Of a stretch of 64,000 bases of DNA, positions 55,901-64,000 are shown in pieces. Within the stretch, counting starts at the first letter, position 1. Every line of letters begins with the position of its first letter. The notes beneath the pieces are model-generated. The model was not told the origin of the DNA. It saw only the letters and a program-made list of their open reading frames with translations, and searched no databases. Source of the stretch: Lytechinus pictus (taxonomy: Eukaryota > Echinodermata > Echinoidea > Temnopleuroida > Toxopneustidae); assembly GCF_037042905.1 (NCBI RefSeq), contig NC_087259.1, forward strand, positions 22,633,001 to 22,697,000, given 5' to 3'. A program made the position numbers and the translations under genes.

Positions 55901-57135
55901 AGGACAGCAGATCGTCCAAAGATTTGGACGATTTAACCAGAGTCCAAGACGACACCGCTGTTTTGATTCACCGATTTTCGACAAAGGCTGCTTTGTCATG
56001 AAGGGCTTTTGACAACAGATTCTCAAAGTTCCAAAAAGCGTCTGCGTATATAGTGCTTACGTTTCTGTTATTGAGTAATTTCGTCATCATACAAAATTAA
56101 TATACCATGCCTCTGTGAGAAAAGTATCACATATGCATGCTTGTTTCTTTTTTATCGTGGCATGTAAATCGTAGTTTCTGTTCAATTAACATACATGTAT
56201 ATTGGTATTAATGAAAATGATTCTCCTTTTTATGATGCTTGATTTTCTTTGTCACAAAGGAATGTCCCACGCTTTGACCTGGAATGTTATAGTGGCCCGG
56301 TTTAGTGGGGATGTGAACCCCGAAAACTTAGCGACCCTCCAGGGATGTTTATGGGGCCTTTATCTGAGCGGACTCGGGATTGGCGCCGTGGTAGCGGGTA
56401 TCGGAGTGTCGTACATCGGTTCCCCAGTAACTTTCTTTTGTTTTGCCTTCGCTTGCCTCTTTATCGGTATACTCCTGGGAGTCGGGGCTATGGTGAGTAG
56501 ATGATGGAAAATCATATAAGAATAATCTCATTTTTATATCCCCTTCTGTCTAATCCCTTTCTACCATACTCTCTCTCTCTCTTTCTCCATCTCTTTTCTT
56601 TCCTTCTATCTTTTTCCAGTCTCTTCTTCTGTGTACCTATCAAATCCGCCGCCCATTGTTCGCCCAAGAATCCCCCTGGCCTCTGTCTCTCTCTCCTCTT
56701 TCTCTCTTATTCTTCCTTTATTTCTGTCCTTTTCTTTTCACTCTTATGCTCTTTCTCTCTTTCAGTCTCTTACCATGAGTACACCATCCACTCTTTCGCC
56801 TAATATCACTCCTTCTCTATCTCACATTCTCTAGCTCTCTCTCTCGCACCCCATGATATTTTCATACATACCTCATGTGTCAAGAACCCCACTAACACAT
56901 GAATCCCACAAGAAATGATTTGTGTATGTTTTGGAGACTTAGCAAATAAATCCGACAACCAAGCAATCAAGTCAAAATTTTTTTTTTTTATTCATTAATT
57001 CAATTTGTTTTTATTTTGTTATGATATATTTCTCACTCTATATACTTTCAGAGTACAAATGAGAGACCAACTCGGACACGAAATGTAAGGTATAAATCAT
57101 TGCCCGCATCGTCTGATTCAGATGAAGATGGATGA
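42356..57135 (+). CDS. MFSD6-like major facilitator superfamily transporter, seven coding exons
   Basis: Joining 42356-43265, 46109-46319, 51221-51380, 54650-54797, 55280-55483, 56260-56492 and 57052-57135 gives 1950 nt, which is 649 codons plus TGA with no internal stop. All introns are GT/AG, with phases 1, 2, 0, 1, 1, 0. The start ATG has a purine at -3 and an in-frame TAG at 42344-42346. Residues 1-100 are charged and probably cytosolic. Membrane helices begin near residue 104. An MFS motif-A-like loop, [11 protein letters not shown], lies at 155-165. A long loop from about 187 to 312 carries sequons NIS and NVT and is probably extracellular. The block ending exon 2 (SLTDTSTL) and the exon 6 start (GMSHALTWN) match the MFSD6/MFS_1-like family layout as I know it. 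The tail is acidic and Ser-rich. The family is multi-pass integral membrane; the substrate is unknown. Orthology to MFSD6 rather than MFSD6L is not settled. Confidence 0.88.
45190..45560. mobile_element. Second member of the tRNA-like palindrome family
   Basis: Shares ATACATGTACAACAGCTTTG, GTAGGCGTAGCTTAAATCAA and TTCCCCAGAGCTATCTACCC with 39730-39880, but keeps only one arm. A (TA)n of about 95 bp is inserted at the same place where the other copy has a few A/T bases. Confidence 0.65.
45441..45514 (-). pseudogene. tRNA-like sequence with UCA anticodon loop (copy 2)
   Basis: On the - strand the acceptor arms GTCTCTG and CAGAGAC pair perfectly. The D arm has A box TGGTCTAGTGGTTAAGG. The anticodon stem CCGGC/GCTGG closes the 7-nt loop GTTCAAA, placing UCA at 34-36. 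The T arm is CGGG...CCCG but its loop carries an extra TAA, which damages the B box. The body resembles Glu-type tRNA in the A-box region. It is more likely a tRNA-derived repeat than a working tRNA. Confidence 0.6.
46109..46319 (+). CDS. MFSD6-like gene, coding exon 2
   Basis: The acceptor TGTTTTAG ends at 46108 and the donor GTAAGT begins at 46320. The exon supplies the end of the long loop and a hydrophobic helix ([15 protein letters not shown]), followed by [17 protein letters not shown], which resembles the family's conserved post-helix segment. It ends in phase 2, with TA completed by the first C of exon 3 to give Tyr. It is too short and too split to stand out as an ORF. Confidence 0.87.
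46540..48322. mobile_element. 1.78-kb Tc1/mariner-like non-autonomous palindrome in intron 2
   Basis: The termini CAGTGCGTCCCAAAAAAAAC and its inverse are flanked by TA on both sides (46538-46539, 48323-48324), the Tc1/mariner pattern. Arms of about 580 bp pair with scattered changes (for example AACAAAGGGTATGAAAATTA at 46699 and its inverse near 48140). No transposase frame. Confidence 0.85.
48348..49967. mobile_element. Element bounded by CATGGGTGTCGATC inverted repeats
   Basis: A perfect 14-bp inverted pair at 48348-48361 and 49954-49967, with G-runs inside the left end and C-runs inside the right. It contains a small GCGAGC-type repeat (48486-48825) bounded by GTGGCGTACCGTGAG and GTAGTTACGCCACTG, itself likely a separate insertion. 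Confidence 0.5.
48486..48825 (+). repeat. GCGAGC-type repeat, copy C
   Basis: Starts AGTGGCGTACCGTGAGTCAC, has two cores (GCGAGCGCAAAGCGCGAGC near 48646 and GCGAGCGCGAAGCGCGAGC near 48752) and ends TACGCCACTG, so it looks like a complete short TIR-bounded copy. Confidence 0.65.
49968..51220 (+). other. Rest of intron 2
   Basis: Poly-T and G-runs at 50250-50300, a CT-rich stretch at 50415-50520 and C14 at 50869. It includes the short exon-2-like echo at 50369-50408. No other exon found. Confidence 0.6.
50369..50408 (+). pseudogene. Echo of the 3' end of MFSD6-like exon 2
   Basis: GAAAGCATCCTTC...ATCTAGTGAGTC resembles exon 2's end plus donor (GAAAGCATCCTTC...ATCTAGTAAGTC at 46300-46325), about 24 of 28 bases. 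The same frame would read EKASFIIY before a GT donor. No good acceptor lies upstream. Confidence 0.5.
51221..51380 (+). CDS. MFSD6-like gene, coding exon 3
   Basis: The acceptor TTTTTTTCAG ends at 51220 and the donor GTAATT begins at 51381. Codons 374-427 include two hydrophobic segments (around [16 protein letters not shown] and [20 protein letters not shown]). The exon ends in phase 0 on ATG AAG. The downstream intron is 3.3 kb and filled with repeats. Confidence 0.86.
51660..53770 (+). repeat. GCGAGC-type tandem array, largest copy D (intron 3)
   Basis: Over a dozen irregular units of about 90-130 bp, each with a core close to GCGAGCGCGAAGCGCGAGC then GAAAATTTTTGATATT-like AT sequence and a phrase like GTAAATCATGAAAAGGATGA. 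Interrupted by the MITE at 52672-52984. Confidence 0.75.
52672..52984 (-). mobile_element. hAT-like MITE with intact 8-bp target duplication
   Basis: TTTCAAGC directly precedes (52664-52671) and follows (52985-52992). The termini CACTAGCGTACCTA and TAGGTACGCCACTG are inverted repeats with two mismatches. The interior has long T-runs and CTGACGAGCTTGAAGACC units. Confidence 0.85.
54650..54797 (+). CDS. MFSD6-like gene, coding exon 4
   Basis: The acceptor TTCTTCACAG ends at 54649 and the donor GTGGGT begins at 54798. It encodes a polar linker ([14 protein letters not shown], with NIT sequon) probably between the two six-helix halves, then a helix around [15 protein letters not shown] leading into [12 protein letters not shown]. 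It ends in phase 1. Confidence 0.86.
54890..55065. mobile_element. MITE fragment in intron 4
   Basis: GACTTGTCGGAGGTTTAATC and the inverse-like GATTAAACC/CCGACAAGTC pieces, plus CAGCCAATACAAATCAAGG. A related fragment lies near 57280-57365. Confidence 0.4.
55280..55483 (+). CDS. MFSD6-like gene, coding exon 5
   Basis: The acceptor TTTTTAACAG ends at 55279 and the donor GTAAGT begins at 55484. The encoded segment ([15 protein letters not shown] to IMPVQIVHG) holds two to three helices typical of the C-terminal MFS half. The intron after it carries an ATC-type trinucleotide tract and a MITE. Confidence 0.87.
55505..55735 (+). repeat. ATC/CATCAT trinucleotide tract in intron 5
   Basis: Imperfect CAT/CGT triplets. 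The His-rich frame that runs on from exon 5 is intronic. Confidence 0.9.
55783..56045. mobile_element. MITE, GTCGAAAGTTG family, copy in intron 5
   Basis: Inverted arms with AACAGCTTAGAGGACTTTCTC against TTCGACAAAGGCTGC. Related to 9037-9310 and 57455-57780. Confidence 0.5.
56260..56492 (+). CDS. MFSD6-like gene, coding exon 6
   Basis: The acceptor GTCACAAAG ends at 56259 and the donor GTGAGT begins at 56493. It completes a Gly codon and then reads [17 protein letters not shown], matching the family's conserved start of the last helical hairpin, followed by Gly-rich helices ([17 protein letters not shown] and a final hydrophobic stretch to GVGAM). Confidence 0.87.
57052..57135 (+). CDS. MFSD6-like gene, last coding exon
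   Basis: The acceptor TATACTTTCAG ends at 57051. There are 27 codons and TGA at 57133-57135. The tail is hydrophilic ([11 protein letters not shown] then an SSDSDEDG acidic end), which fits a cytosolic C-terminus. I see no clear AATAAA nearby, so the 3' UTR end is not placed. Confidence 0.8.
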   Translation, partial: STNERPTRTRNVRYKSLPASSDSDEDG

Positions 57136-57454
57136 TAAAGAAGAATTAATTAAAAACGACGTACTAGCAAACTTTCACCCAATGTCGGCTACGATCTGCG
57201 CGGATGGACACGCGATACGAAGGGAACACGCACACATAAAAAGCATTCGAGGTTCTGGGGAGATTTCACGAGAGGGCCCGTCCACGATTACCATAGTAAC
57301 AGTCAGGAACATGTGTTTCTCAGCCAATTAAAACCCATGAAAATTGCCAGACCAGACAACTTGTCATTTTGACATGTTGAAGAAACGCCCCCTCCCGTTT
57401 CACTCGATCTTCTTATCATACTGGAGAGAAAACATGTACCTCTGAACTTTTAGT

Positions 57455-57780
57455 AGTTGCTGCGTTTAAGTCGCAGTGAATAGAGCATTTTTAGCAATCA
57501 TTTCGCAGACGCTTTCTATGACACAGACAGTTGGTCTTTTTTTCAAAAGCCCTTCATAACAAAGCAGACATTGTCGAAAATCAGTGAATGAAAACAAAAG
57601 TTTAGTCCTGGACTCTGGTCGAACGACATTATTTGCAATCTTTTGTCCGGTCCGAATGTCCCGGCCCACCAGCTTTCGACAATGACCTCTAATCTCCATT
57701 GTGATTTAACGGTTATTTTCAATAGATTCTCAAGGTTGCAGAAAGTGTCTGCGAAGTGGATGCCAAAATACGTTAAGAAC
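57455..57780. mobile_element. MITE, GTCGAAAGTTG family, copy 3'
   Basis: Inverted arms with CGCAGACGCTTTCTATGAC against GCAGAAAGTGTCTGCG at the two ends, just downstream of the MFSD6-like stop. Confidence 0.6.
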
Positions 57781-59100
57781 ACATCGATCTGACTTCGACC
57801 AAAAAAACACTATTGAAATTGGGGCGATTCAACGGATTTGCGCGTTTTGTTTTGGGTTCTAACGAGAACTTGGTAATGTGATGTTGGGAATTTGTCGGAT
57901 ACACTAATTTACTTCTAATTATCATAATGATGAGGGAAACAATAATGAATACATAGATAGGTTGTTAATATTCAAAGGGGTCTACGAGCATTTGTATTTT
58001 TAAAAAAAAATGTATGGTTTTATCATTCAAATATATTATGAATATTTATTGTCTTTCAAAAATCGTTATCAGCGTCTTTCATATCAATTTTACCTAACTG
58101 CGAAAAAGTTTGTATACGTGCACAGATAAATCGGAGAGAGAAGGCAATGCAGGGATGGAAATGACAGAGAGACAGACAAGAGGAGATAGAAGATAAAAGA
58201 AAGTTGAAAAATAGACGCATGCAGAGAAAGAGAGGGAAGGGGCGGAAGAATAAAGAGAGAGAGAGAGGAGGGGGGGGAGAGGTTGGGAGCGAAAAAGAGA
58301 TCCCAATCATACACAACTACTAGTAGTGGCCAATGTATGTTTTTTTAGTCCTCAGAATTGAAATTTGGCATTGTTTCGAATTGAGGGACCTCTCTCAGCA
58401 ATGTTTTTTTAATGCCCTCTTCTTGTACATGTCTTACTCATTTAGTCATTTGATAACAAGAAAACTACAGACGATTATCATATCCCAAAGTTTTCAGCTC
58501 ATTTCATGAATTCAAATAGGTTTCATATCACAGGAAAAAACACACAGACAATCTATTTTGAACAGCACCCGATCGAATAGGTTCACACAAATTCATTCTT
58601 TAAAACACATTTTTATTTCATATCATTCGGTACATCATAACCTTTTTAAGGGTAAAGTGATTTACATAAAGTGACTCATTTAGGCGTTATTATTATGAAG
58701 AAAGGCGTTAGCACTTTTAAATCACTTAATGTGATCAATATTCCTAGGGAAGTTCCTCAATGATTAGTTCTTCGTCCATTTTTTGAACGCTGTATACTAG
58801 TAGAACTTCCCATCTCTATAAAATCCAATAAGGGGAAACAAGCAATCAGAAAGCTCGAAGTGCTTCTCACAGTAAAAATGCTAATTGATTTTTGTTTATA
58901 CAACTCTGTGTTTACTAATTGATCCTTGCAGTGGTTGTTCAAACAGCTTAATATATAAGTTTTTAAACTAAGGACGGTTGTTTAAACTGTTAGACAACTA
59001 CTGTAAGGTTCTTGTAGAAATCAGCGTTGTATAAAATCGTAAACATCATTTATTTTATTGTGCTTCAAGAGATTCACAAATGGATGAGATGTAACCATCT
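57781..59100. other. Intergenic stretch, no gene recognised
   Basis: A GA-rich purine tract at 58125-58290. Otherwise unremarkable AT-rich sequence. Confidence 0.45.
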
Positions 59101-59106
59101 TTTGTT

Positions 59107-59575
59107 AAAGGAGTTCACCCTGACAAAAAGTTTATTGTAAAGATAGCATCAAAATAATAAAAGATATTGGTGAAGGTTTGAGGAAAATCCCCCAAAGATT
59201 AAAAAAGATACTAAAATATTTTGATTTGTGACGTCGTGTGCGGGCGAGCAGCTTCCACAGAACAAAGTTTTGTTTTCTCAAAATAATGAAAATAGTTTTT
59301 ATTGTACCTTCAGTATATGAACAAAGAATTTCACACCCATTCCTAAAAGAAACAAATCTTTGGTCATCATGAATCATTAAAAAAAAATGAAAATTGTGCA
59401 TTTTATATCGCATAACATATGGGGCAGCAGCTCGTACATGACGTCACAAATCAAAATATTAAAATTCTAATAATTATCTTAATCTGTGATGGATTATCCT
59501 CAAACCTTCACCAATATTTCTCTTTTTTTCTGGTATCTTTACAACAAATTTTTGGTCAGGGTGATCTTCTACTAT
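59107..59575. mobile_element. Palindromic MITE, AAAGGGAGTTCACCC family, second copy
   Basis: The left arm (GGAGTTCACCCTGACAAAAAG, GGTGAAGGTTTGAGGA) is mirrored at 59500-59570. The centre includes GACGTCGTGTGCGGG and its partner TACATGACGTCAC. Confidence 0.7.
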
Positions 59576-59611
59576 AAATGACAAGATGAAGGTATTTCTG
59601 AACCACGTACC

Positions 59612-59732
59612 CAGTAGCGTACCGTGAACCGCAGGAGACAAAGCATTGGGGGGGGGGCAGTGCATTGTCTGTGAACAATGCTTTGCCCCCCCCCAATGCT
59701 TTGTCTCCTCCGAGTCACGGTACGCTACTGCA
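59612..59732. mobile_element. Small palindrome with AGTAGCGTACCGTGA ends
   Basis: CAGTAGCGTACCGTGA and its inverse TCACGGTACGCTACTG bound inner inverted CAAAGCATTGGGGGGGG blocks. It shares its end with the GCGAGC-type repeats (48486). Confidence 0.75.
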
Positions 59733-59734
59733 CG

Positions 59735-60260
59735 TACCTATCTATATACATTGAAGAGCATCTCATTTGAATAGCTGCCCTAGTGAGTTGGGCTTTCAGC
59801 GACGCTGGCGTATAATTAAGGCAATCGTCCCTTTTAACACTTTATAACTATTTCTTTTCTAACTTATAATTATTTAACTCGGCAGAAGCGATATCCAACA
59901 TACATTTAAAACAAATCAACTAAACAACACTTCAATTAAAAGGACAATATCTGTTGCAATAACACACAAATATTTAGTCACTGCACCTGCACGAGGTGCG
60001 AGGCATTGGGCAAAATTAACCAAACAATCCCAAATAACTTTTAGTTGTCCACGGACCGCCCTCATCCATACCTCATTATACTGATAAAGTAGTTCGCACA
60101 AACAGCAAACTGTCATGTTCATTGCGATAATGTGCGGTTACCATGGTAATCATGGGAATAAAATAAAATCATGCCCATTGCATCTGAAAAATGTTTCTTG
60201 TAGGTCTTTAATAAAGACTGCATTAATTCCGTGTATTGTTTCCCCTATTAAACTATAACA
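59735..60260. other. Unannotated stretch
   Basis: No gene or clear repeat. Confidence 0.4.
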
Positions 60261-60261
60261 A

Positions 60262-60427
60262 TTGCAGGGGTCGCAGAACCGGGGGGGGGGGCTGAGCGGG
60301 AGGGACCTTAAACCACACCCTCTACGTTTTCCCCTAAACGTAAAAAAAATGACCATCTGAATGTGATTTGTTTTTGCATGGGCAGCCCCCCCCCCCAAAC
60401 TTTCAAAACTGTTCTGCGGCCCTTGAT
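60262..60427. mobile_element. Short palindromic MITE with GGTCGCAGAAC ends
   Basis: GGGGTCGCAGAACCG at the left and CTGTTCTGCGGCCC at the right, with G10 and C11 runs inside. Confidence 0.55.
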
Positions 60428-60536
60428 ACAACATACTTCCCATTCTGTCAGCAGGTTATTTTCTATTCTTTACGATATATCAATATATTCAAGATCAGCA
60501 ATAGATACATAGGCCTGCTGAAAATATGTATCCCAC

Positions 60537-61250
60537 TTAGTCCAGGCTAGGCCCCATAGAAAGTGAACCAAACCAAGGAGCTCCTTAACCAAACCTTGTT
60601 TTTCATAGTACAATAATTTGTATGGTTTCTCAGGGGTGCAGATTCCGAATCTGAATGATGCCACTAGTGTAACCTTGAGCATTTTCCGCAAATTGACAAA
60701 AAAGTTATATGGCCGCCAAAATATGGAAATTAGGCCTACCCATGAAAATCATAAAATTACTCACACATTTTCTATAAAAACGCGTGTTGCAGGAGTGAAA
60801 TACTCTCTGAAAAAATGATTTTTTTTTTCTTCAAAATAATTATTTTCTTTATATTCATAAAAATGGTCGCCATAGACCCCCGTACACTCTATTATGTAGG
60901 ATATTAAGGGGGGGGGGAATAGTTTTAAGACAAGAGCACTATTAGTGCATGAGATTGTGTTCTATGACTGGGCTCCTGTCTGAAAACATGATTATTAACA
61001 AAAATGTTTCATTTTTTCAAAAATATTTTTAAATTTGTTTTTCACTCCTGCAACACAATTACATTAATTTTGTAGCCAATGTGCAGGCAATTCTCTAATT
61101 TTCATGCTGGGTAATTTGAATATTTTGACAGCCATACTGGATTTCGCCAATATGCGGAAAATGACATCATTCAGATTTGGAATCACCACCCTCGAATTGA
61201 CAAGAAACCATAAAAATATTGCAAGGTCATGCCTCCTCTAGCCTGGATTA
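60537..61250. mobile_element. Palindromic MITE of about 700 bp
   Basis: Ends TAGTCCAGGCTAGGCC and CTAGCCTGGATTAA. Arms share ATTCCGAATCTGAATGATG against CATCATTCAGATTTGGAAT, and GTTGCAGGAGTGAAA against its inverse. Confidence 0.7.
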
Positions 61251-61345
61251 ACTCAACAAATTTCGTTCTTAATCGTATAAATTAATTCCTTCAAATCTCT
61301 TTTGTCGTTTGATGATTATTGAAAGAAAGATTTTAAAAGCATATA

Positions 61346-62154
61346 TCATTCCTTTTTATCGTGATTTAAAACATATGATAACAGTTTATTGCTGAGATTT
61401 TCAACGTGCGATCCGATAGGATGGAGTGCGTGTTTTTCAAACTGCGCATTTGTCATGTCCCAGGCGTCCATGAACCCGATATTTTCATATGCGAAAACTT
61501 TGTTTCGCATCCTTCTATCCAGATCCCTCGCTGTCCAGTCACTGTTTCTAAGGAGGTGATCCAATCGGCCATGTTCTCTCGTATTTGCACTTTTCCAGAT
61601 GACCAAAGTTCTAGGACTACGAACATGAAGGCGTCTTATAGACGTTAACATAGACTCTACACGAGCTTCGTAGTATAGGGGAGGGTGAGGAGTAAAGTGC
61701 GCCCACAACGTCAAAACAAAAATAGTGTTCTCCCCTCCTTTAATACGATCGATGATATTTGCTATGTACTCAAAATTTGAAATATTTCCCCATGCGCCTC
61801 TCCCATTTGGAAGTCCATGAAACTGGAAGTGGAATGTTATGTTGTTTTTACTGTCTTTGACGATTGTCGGTCCGTAGTACCACAACGGGAGCAACTTGGA
61901 ACCTGTTTCCAATTCGAATAATTCTACATAAAATTCAAATAGCTGTCGGATGGTAGAATCCCCTAACAAGTGCACCGTTTTATTTCTTAAGAGCGAGATT
62001 GCTCGCGATTTATTAAATGTATGCATGCCACAATCTGCCGAGAGCCAATTCTTTCCCCAGTAAAAGCCAGCAACTTGTGGTGTTCCGAATTGAATCTTCG
62101 GTGTGCAAGCTGGAAGATGGTTTACTGCCCCACTGTGTACGACAGACTCTTTAC
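61346..62154 (-). CDS. NXPE-family PC-esterase domain, 3'-terminal exon
   Basis: The - strand reading frame runs from a probable acceptor (GTGATAG, ending at 62155) to TGA at 61346-61348, about 269 residues. It has the PC-esterase layout of the NXPE (neurexophilin and PC-esterase) family: a Cys-flanked lead with AGFYWGKNW, the nucleophile block LLGDSTIRQLFEF, and a C-terminal DAWDMTNA...HPIGSHVENLSNKLL that supplies the likely Asp/His. The family is secreted or Golgi-type, but the substrate is unknown. The region lacks a usable ATG, so it is the last exon of a multi-exon gene. The N-terminal Ig-like/neurexophilin part must lie beyond 62.2 kb and was not found. It converges with the MFSD6-like gene. 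Confidence 0.82.
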
Positions 62155-62161
62155 CTATCAC

Positions 62162-62580
62162 CGTGGAAAAAACGTCATAAAAAATTATAAACCGTAAATG
62201 ATTACAATTATTTGAAAGTTATGTCAATCTATATTTCAATATCGATTTTAGACTAATTCCATTTCCATTATTTCGACACTTATATGGATTTCGAAATCTG
62301 ATTTGGAACAATAGTAATATGGCAAATTCAGAACACAAAACAAGACAGGAGATGGATGTGCTGGGATATGAAATACAGTTTCTTCGAAACCATTGTTTTG
62401 TATATTTCATTTACATAGCACGGCAGGAATTTTATGCCTAATTTCTTAAACGAGTAGCCTGCTTGCCCAAAAGTTTGGTGCATTTCCAGACTCCATTAAT
62501 ATTTGTGGAACCTGGACAAATTGAAACAGCAGCCTACCCTGCGATTTCCATTCGACTGGCACAATACTATTGAATACATC
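62162..62580. other. Probable NXPE intron sequence
   Basis: Upstream of the NXPE acceptor on the - strand. A 63-codon - frame at 62219-62410 has a hydrophobic stretch but no donor site to join it to the esterase exon. Confidence 0.4.
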
Positions 62581-62590
62581 GAAAGGAAAC

Positions 62591-64000
62591 TGCTTTTCAC
62601 ACTGCATTTCCTTAACCCCATACTATCCTTAACCCCGGACTATCCTTAACCCCATACTATCTTTTTTTCGATTCACACTGTCTTTCTTAACCCCGTACTA
62701 TTGCTTAGCCGGGGTTAACGTCTTAACCCCGGGCAATCACAGAGCTCATAAATATTGATGATTTTACCATACAGAGTGCGATTAACGTGCAATTTCGACT
62801 TCTGTGACTAATGCTTAGCCCCGCTTTTGCTTAGCCCTGTTTCGTTTCACACTGCATCTCTTAGCACCGCAATAGCCGGCTAACCCTGCTTTTTTGCAGG
62901 GCCAGATATATGCTTTTCACACTGCATTTCCTTAACCCCATACTATCCTTAACCCCGGACTATCCTTAACCCCATACTATCTTTTTTTCGATTCACACTG
63001 TCTTTCTTAACCCCGTACTATTGCTTAGCCGGGGTTAACGTCTTAACCCCGGGCAATCACAGAGCTCATAAATATTGATGATTTTACCATACAGAGTGCG
63101 ATTAACGTGCAATTTCGACTTCTGTGATTGGCTAATGCTTAGCCCCGCTTTTGCTTAGCCCTGTTTCGTTTCACACTGCATCTCTTAGCACCGCAATAGC
63201 CGGCTAACCCTGCTTTTTTGCAGGGCCAGATATATGCTTTTCACACTGCATTTCCTTAACCCCATACTATCCTTATCCCCGGACTATCCTTAACCCCATA
63301 CTATCTTTTTTTCGATTCACACTGTCTTTCTTAACCCCGTACTATTTGCTTAGCCGGGGTTAACGCCTTAACCCCGGGCAATCACAGAGCTCATAAATAT
63401 TGATGATTTTACCATACAGAGTGCGATTAACGTGCAATGTCGACTTCTGTGATTGGCTAATGCTTAGCCCCGCTTTTGCTTAGCCCTGTTTCGTTTCACA
63501 CTGCATCTCTTAGCACCGCAATAGCCGGCTAACCCTGCTTTTTTGCAGGGCCAGATATATGCTTTTCACACTGCATTTCCTTAACCCCATACTATCCTTA
63601 TCCCCGGACTATCCTTAACCCCATACTATCTTTTTTTCGATTCACACTGTCTTTCTTAACCCCGTACTATTTGCTTAGCCGGGGTTAACGCCTTAACCCC
63701 GGGCAATCACAGAGCTCATAAATATTGATGATTTTACCATACAGAGTGCGATTAACGTGCAATTTCGACTTCTGTGATTGGCTAATGCTTAGCCCTGTTT
63801 CGTTTCACACTGCATCTCTTAGCACCGCAATTGCCGGCTAACCCTGCTTTTTTGCAGGGCCAGATATATGCTTTTCACACTGCATTTCCTTAACCCCATA
63901 CTATCCTTAACCCCGGACTATCCTTAACCCCATACTATCTTTTTTTCGATTCACACTGTCTTTCTTAACCCCGTACTATTTGCTTAGCCGGGGTTAACGC
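62591..64000. repeat. Satellite array, about 320-bp unit, open at the window end
   Basis: Unit starts (TGCTTTTCACACTGCATTTC) lie at 62591, 62911, 63235, 63560 and 63869, so spacings are 320, 324, 325 and 309. Each unit holds TTAACCCCATACTATCC repeats, a palindrome around GGGGTTAACG...TTAACCCC, and TTCACACTGCATCTCTTAGC. Spacing differences come from a missing GATTGG in unit 1 and a missing CCCGCTTTTGCTTAG in unit 4. Confidence 0.95.

Noticed and set aside
57328-57333. ATTAAA as polyadenylation signal of the MFSD6-like gene
   Set aside because: It lies inside a MITE-like fragment related to the one at 54890-55065; no supporting context.
62219-62410. 63-codon - strand frame with a hydrophobic stretch, as a first NXPE exon with signal anchor
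   Set aside because: It stops before any donor that could join it to the acceptor at 62155, and the Ig-like region would be missing; not supportable.
62591-64000. CRISPR-like array
   Set aside because: The units are about 320 bp and fully repeated with no unique spacers; it is a eukaryotic satellite.

Overview
This is a 64-kb piece of a eukaryotic nuclear genome, AT-rich and crowded with transposable elements and microsatellites. Introns with GT/AG borders, a Ty3/Gypsy retrotransposon, a LINE tail, tRNA-derived repeats and many palindromic MITE-like elements point to a metazoan. The two protein-coding genes (an MFSD6-like transporter and an NXPE-type PC-esterase) and the repeat types suggest a marine deuterostome, most likely an echinoderm such as a sea urchin. 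The phylum is an inference; no single sequence proves it.

Only two host genes can be supported. The first is on the + strand, 42356-57135. Its seven coding exons join in frame to a 649-residue major-facilitator protein of the MFSD6 type, with all splice borders GT/AG. The second is on the - strand, 61346-62154. It is the 3'-terminal exon of an NXPE-like gene whose upstream exons lie beyond a satellite array or outside the window. The two genes converge, with 4.2 kb between them.

Layout. 1-1.2 kb: decayed LINE tail. 1.2-4.1 kb: palindromic element, GCGAGC-type repeat, 180-bp tandem repeat. 4.57-9.0 kb: giant inverted repeat made of tandem units rich in perfect YY1-type sites. 9-11 kb: several MITEs. 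12.07-13.71 kb: 1.6-kb palindrome at TTAA. 13.75-14.87 kb: tandem repeats carrying perfect DR1 nuclear-receptor motifs. 15.69-17.45 kb: CpG-rich element full of CGTACG. 17.7-19.7 kb: CT-rich tract, 53-bp minisatellite inside inverted repeats, long CTA tract. 21.0-22.0 kb: GCGAGC-type repeat, interrupted by a Ty3/Gypsy element (22018-28197, 162-bp LTRs, 5-bp target duplication). That element's integrase is itself split by a 1.66-kb TIR element built almost wholly from AACTGG/CCAGTT motifs. 28.2-42.2 kb: MITEs, microsatellites, a SINE fragment and a perfect-arm palindrome around a tRNA-like core. 42.3-57.1 kb: the transporter gene, whose large introns hold TA microsatellites, a 1.78-kb Tc1/mariner-like palindrome, hAT-like MITEs and a dense GCGAGC array. 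57.1-62.6 kb: MITEs and the NXPE exon. 62.58-64.0 kb: about 320-bp satellite array running off the window edge.

The two genes show no operon-like or pathway link. The most unusual content is in the repeats: a new-looking repeat-built transposon nested in a young retrotransposon, tRNA-like palindromes with a UCA anticodon loop, and arrays that spread YY1, DR1 or Myb-like motifs. All similarity statements are from reading by eye; no database search was possible.
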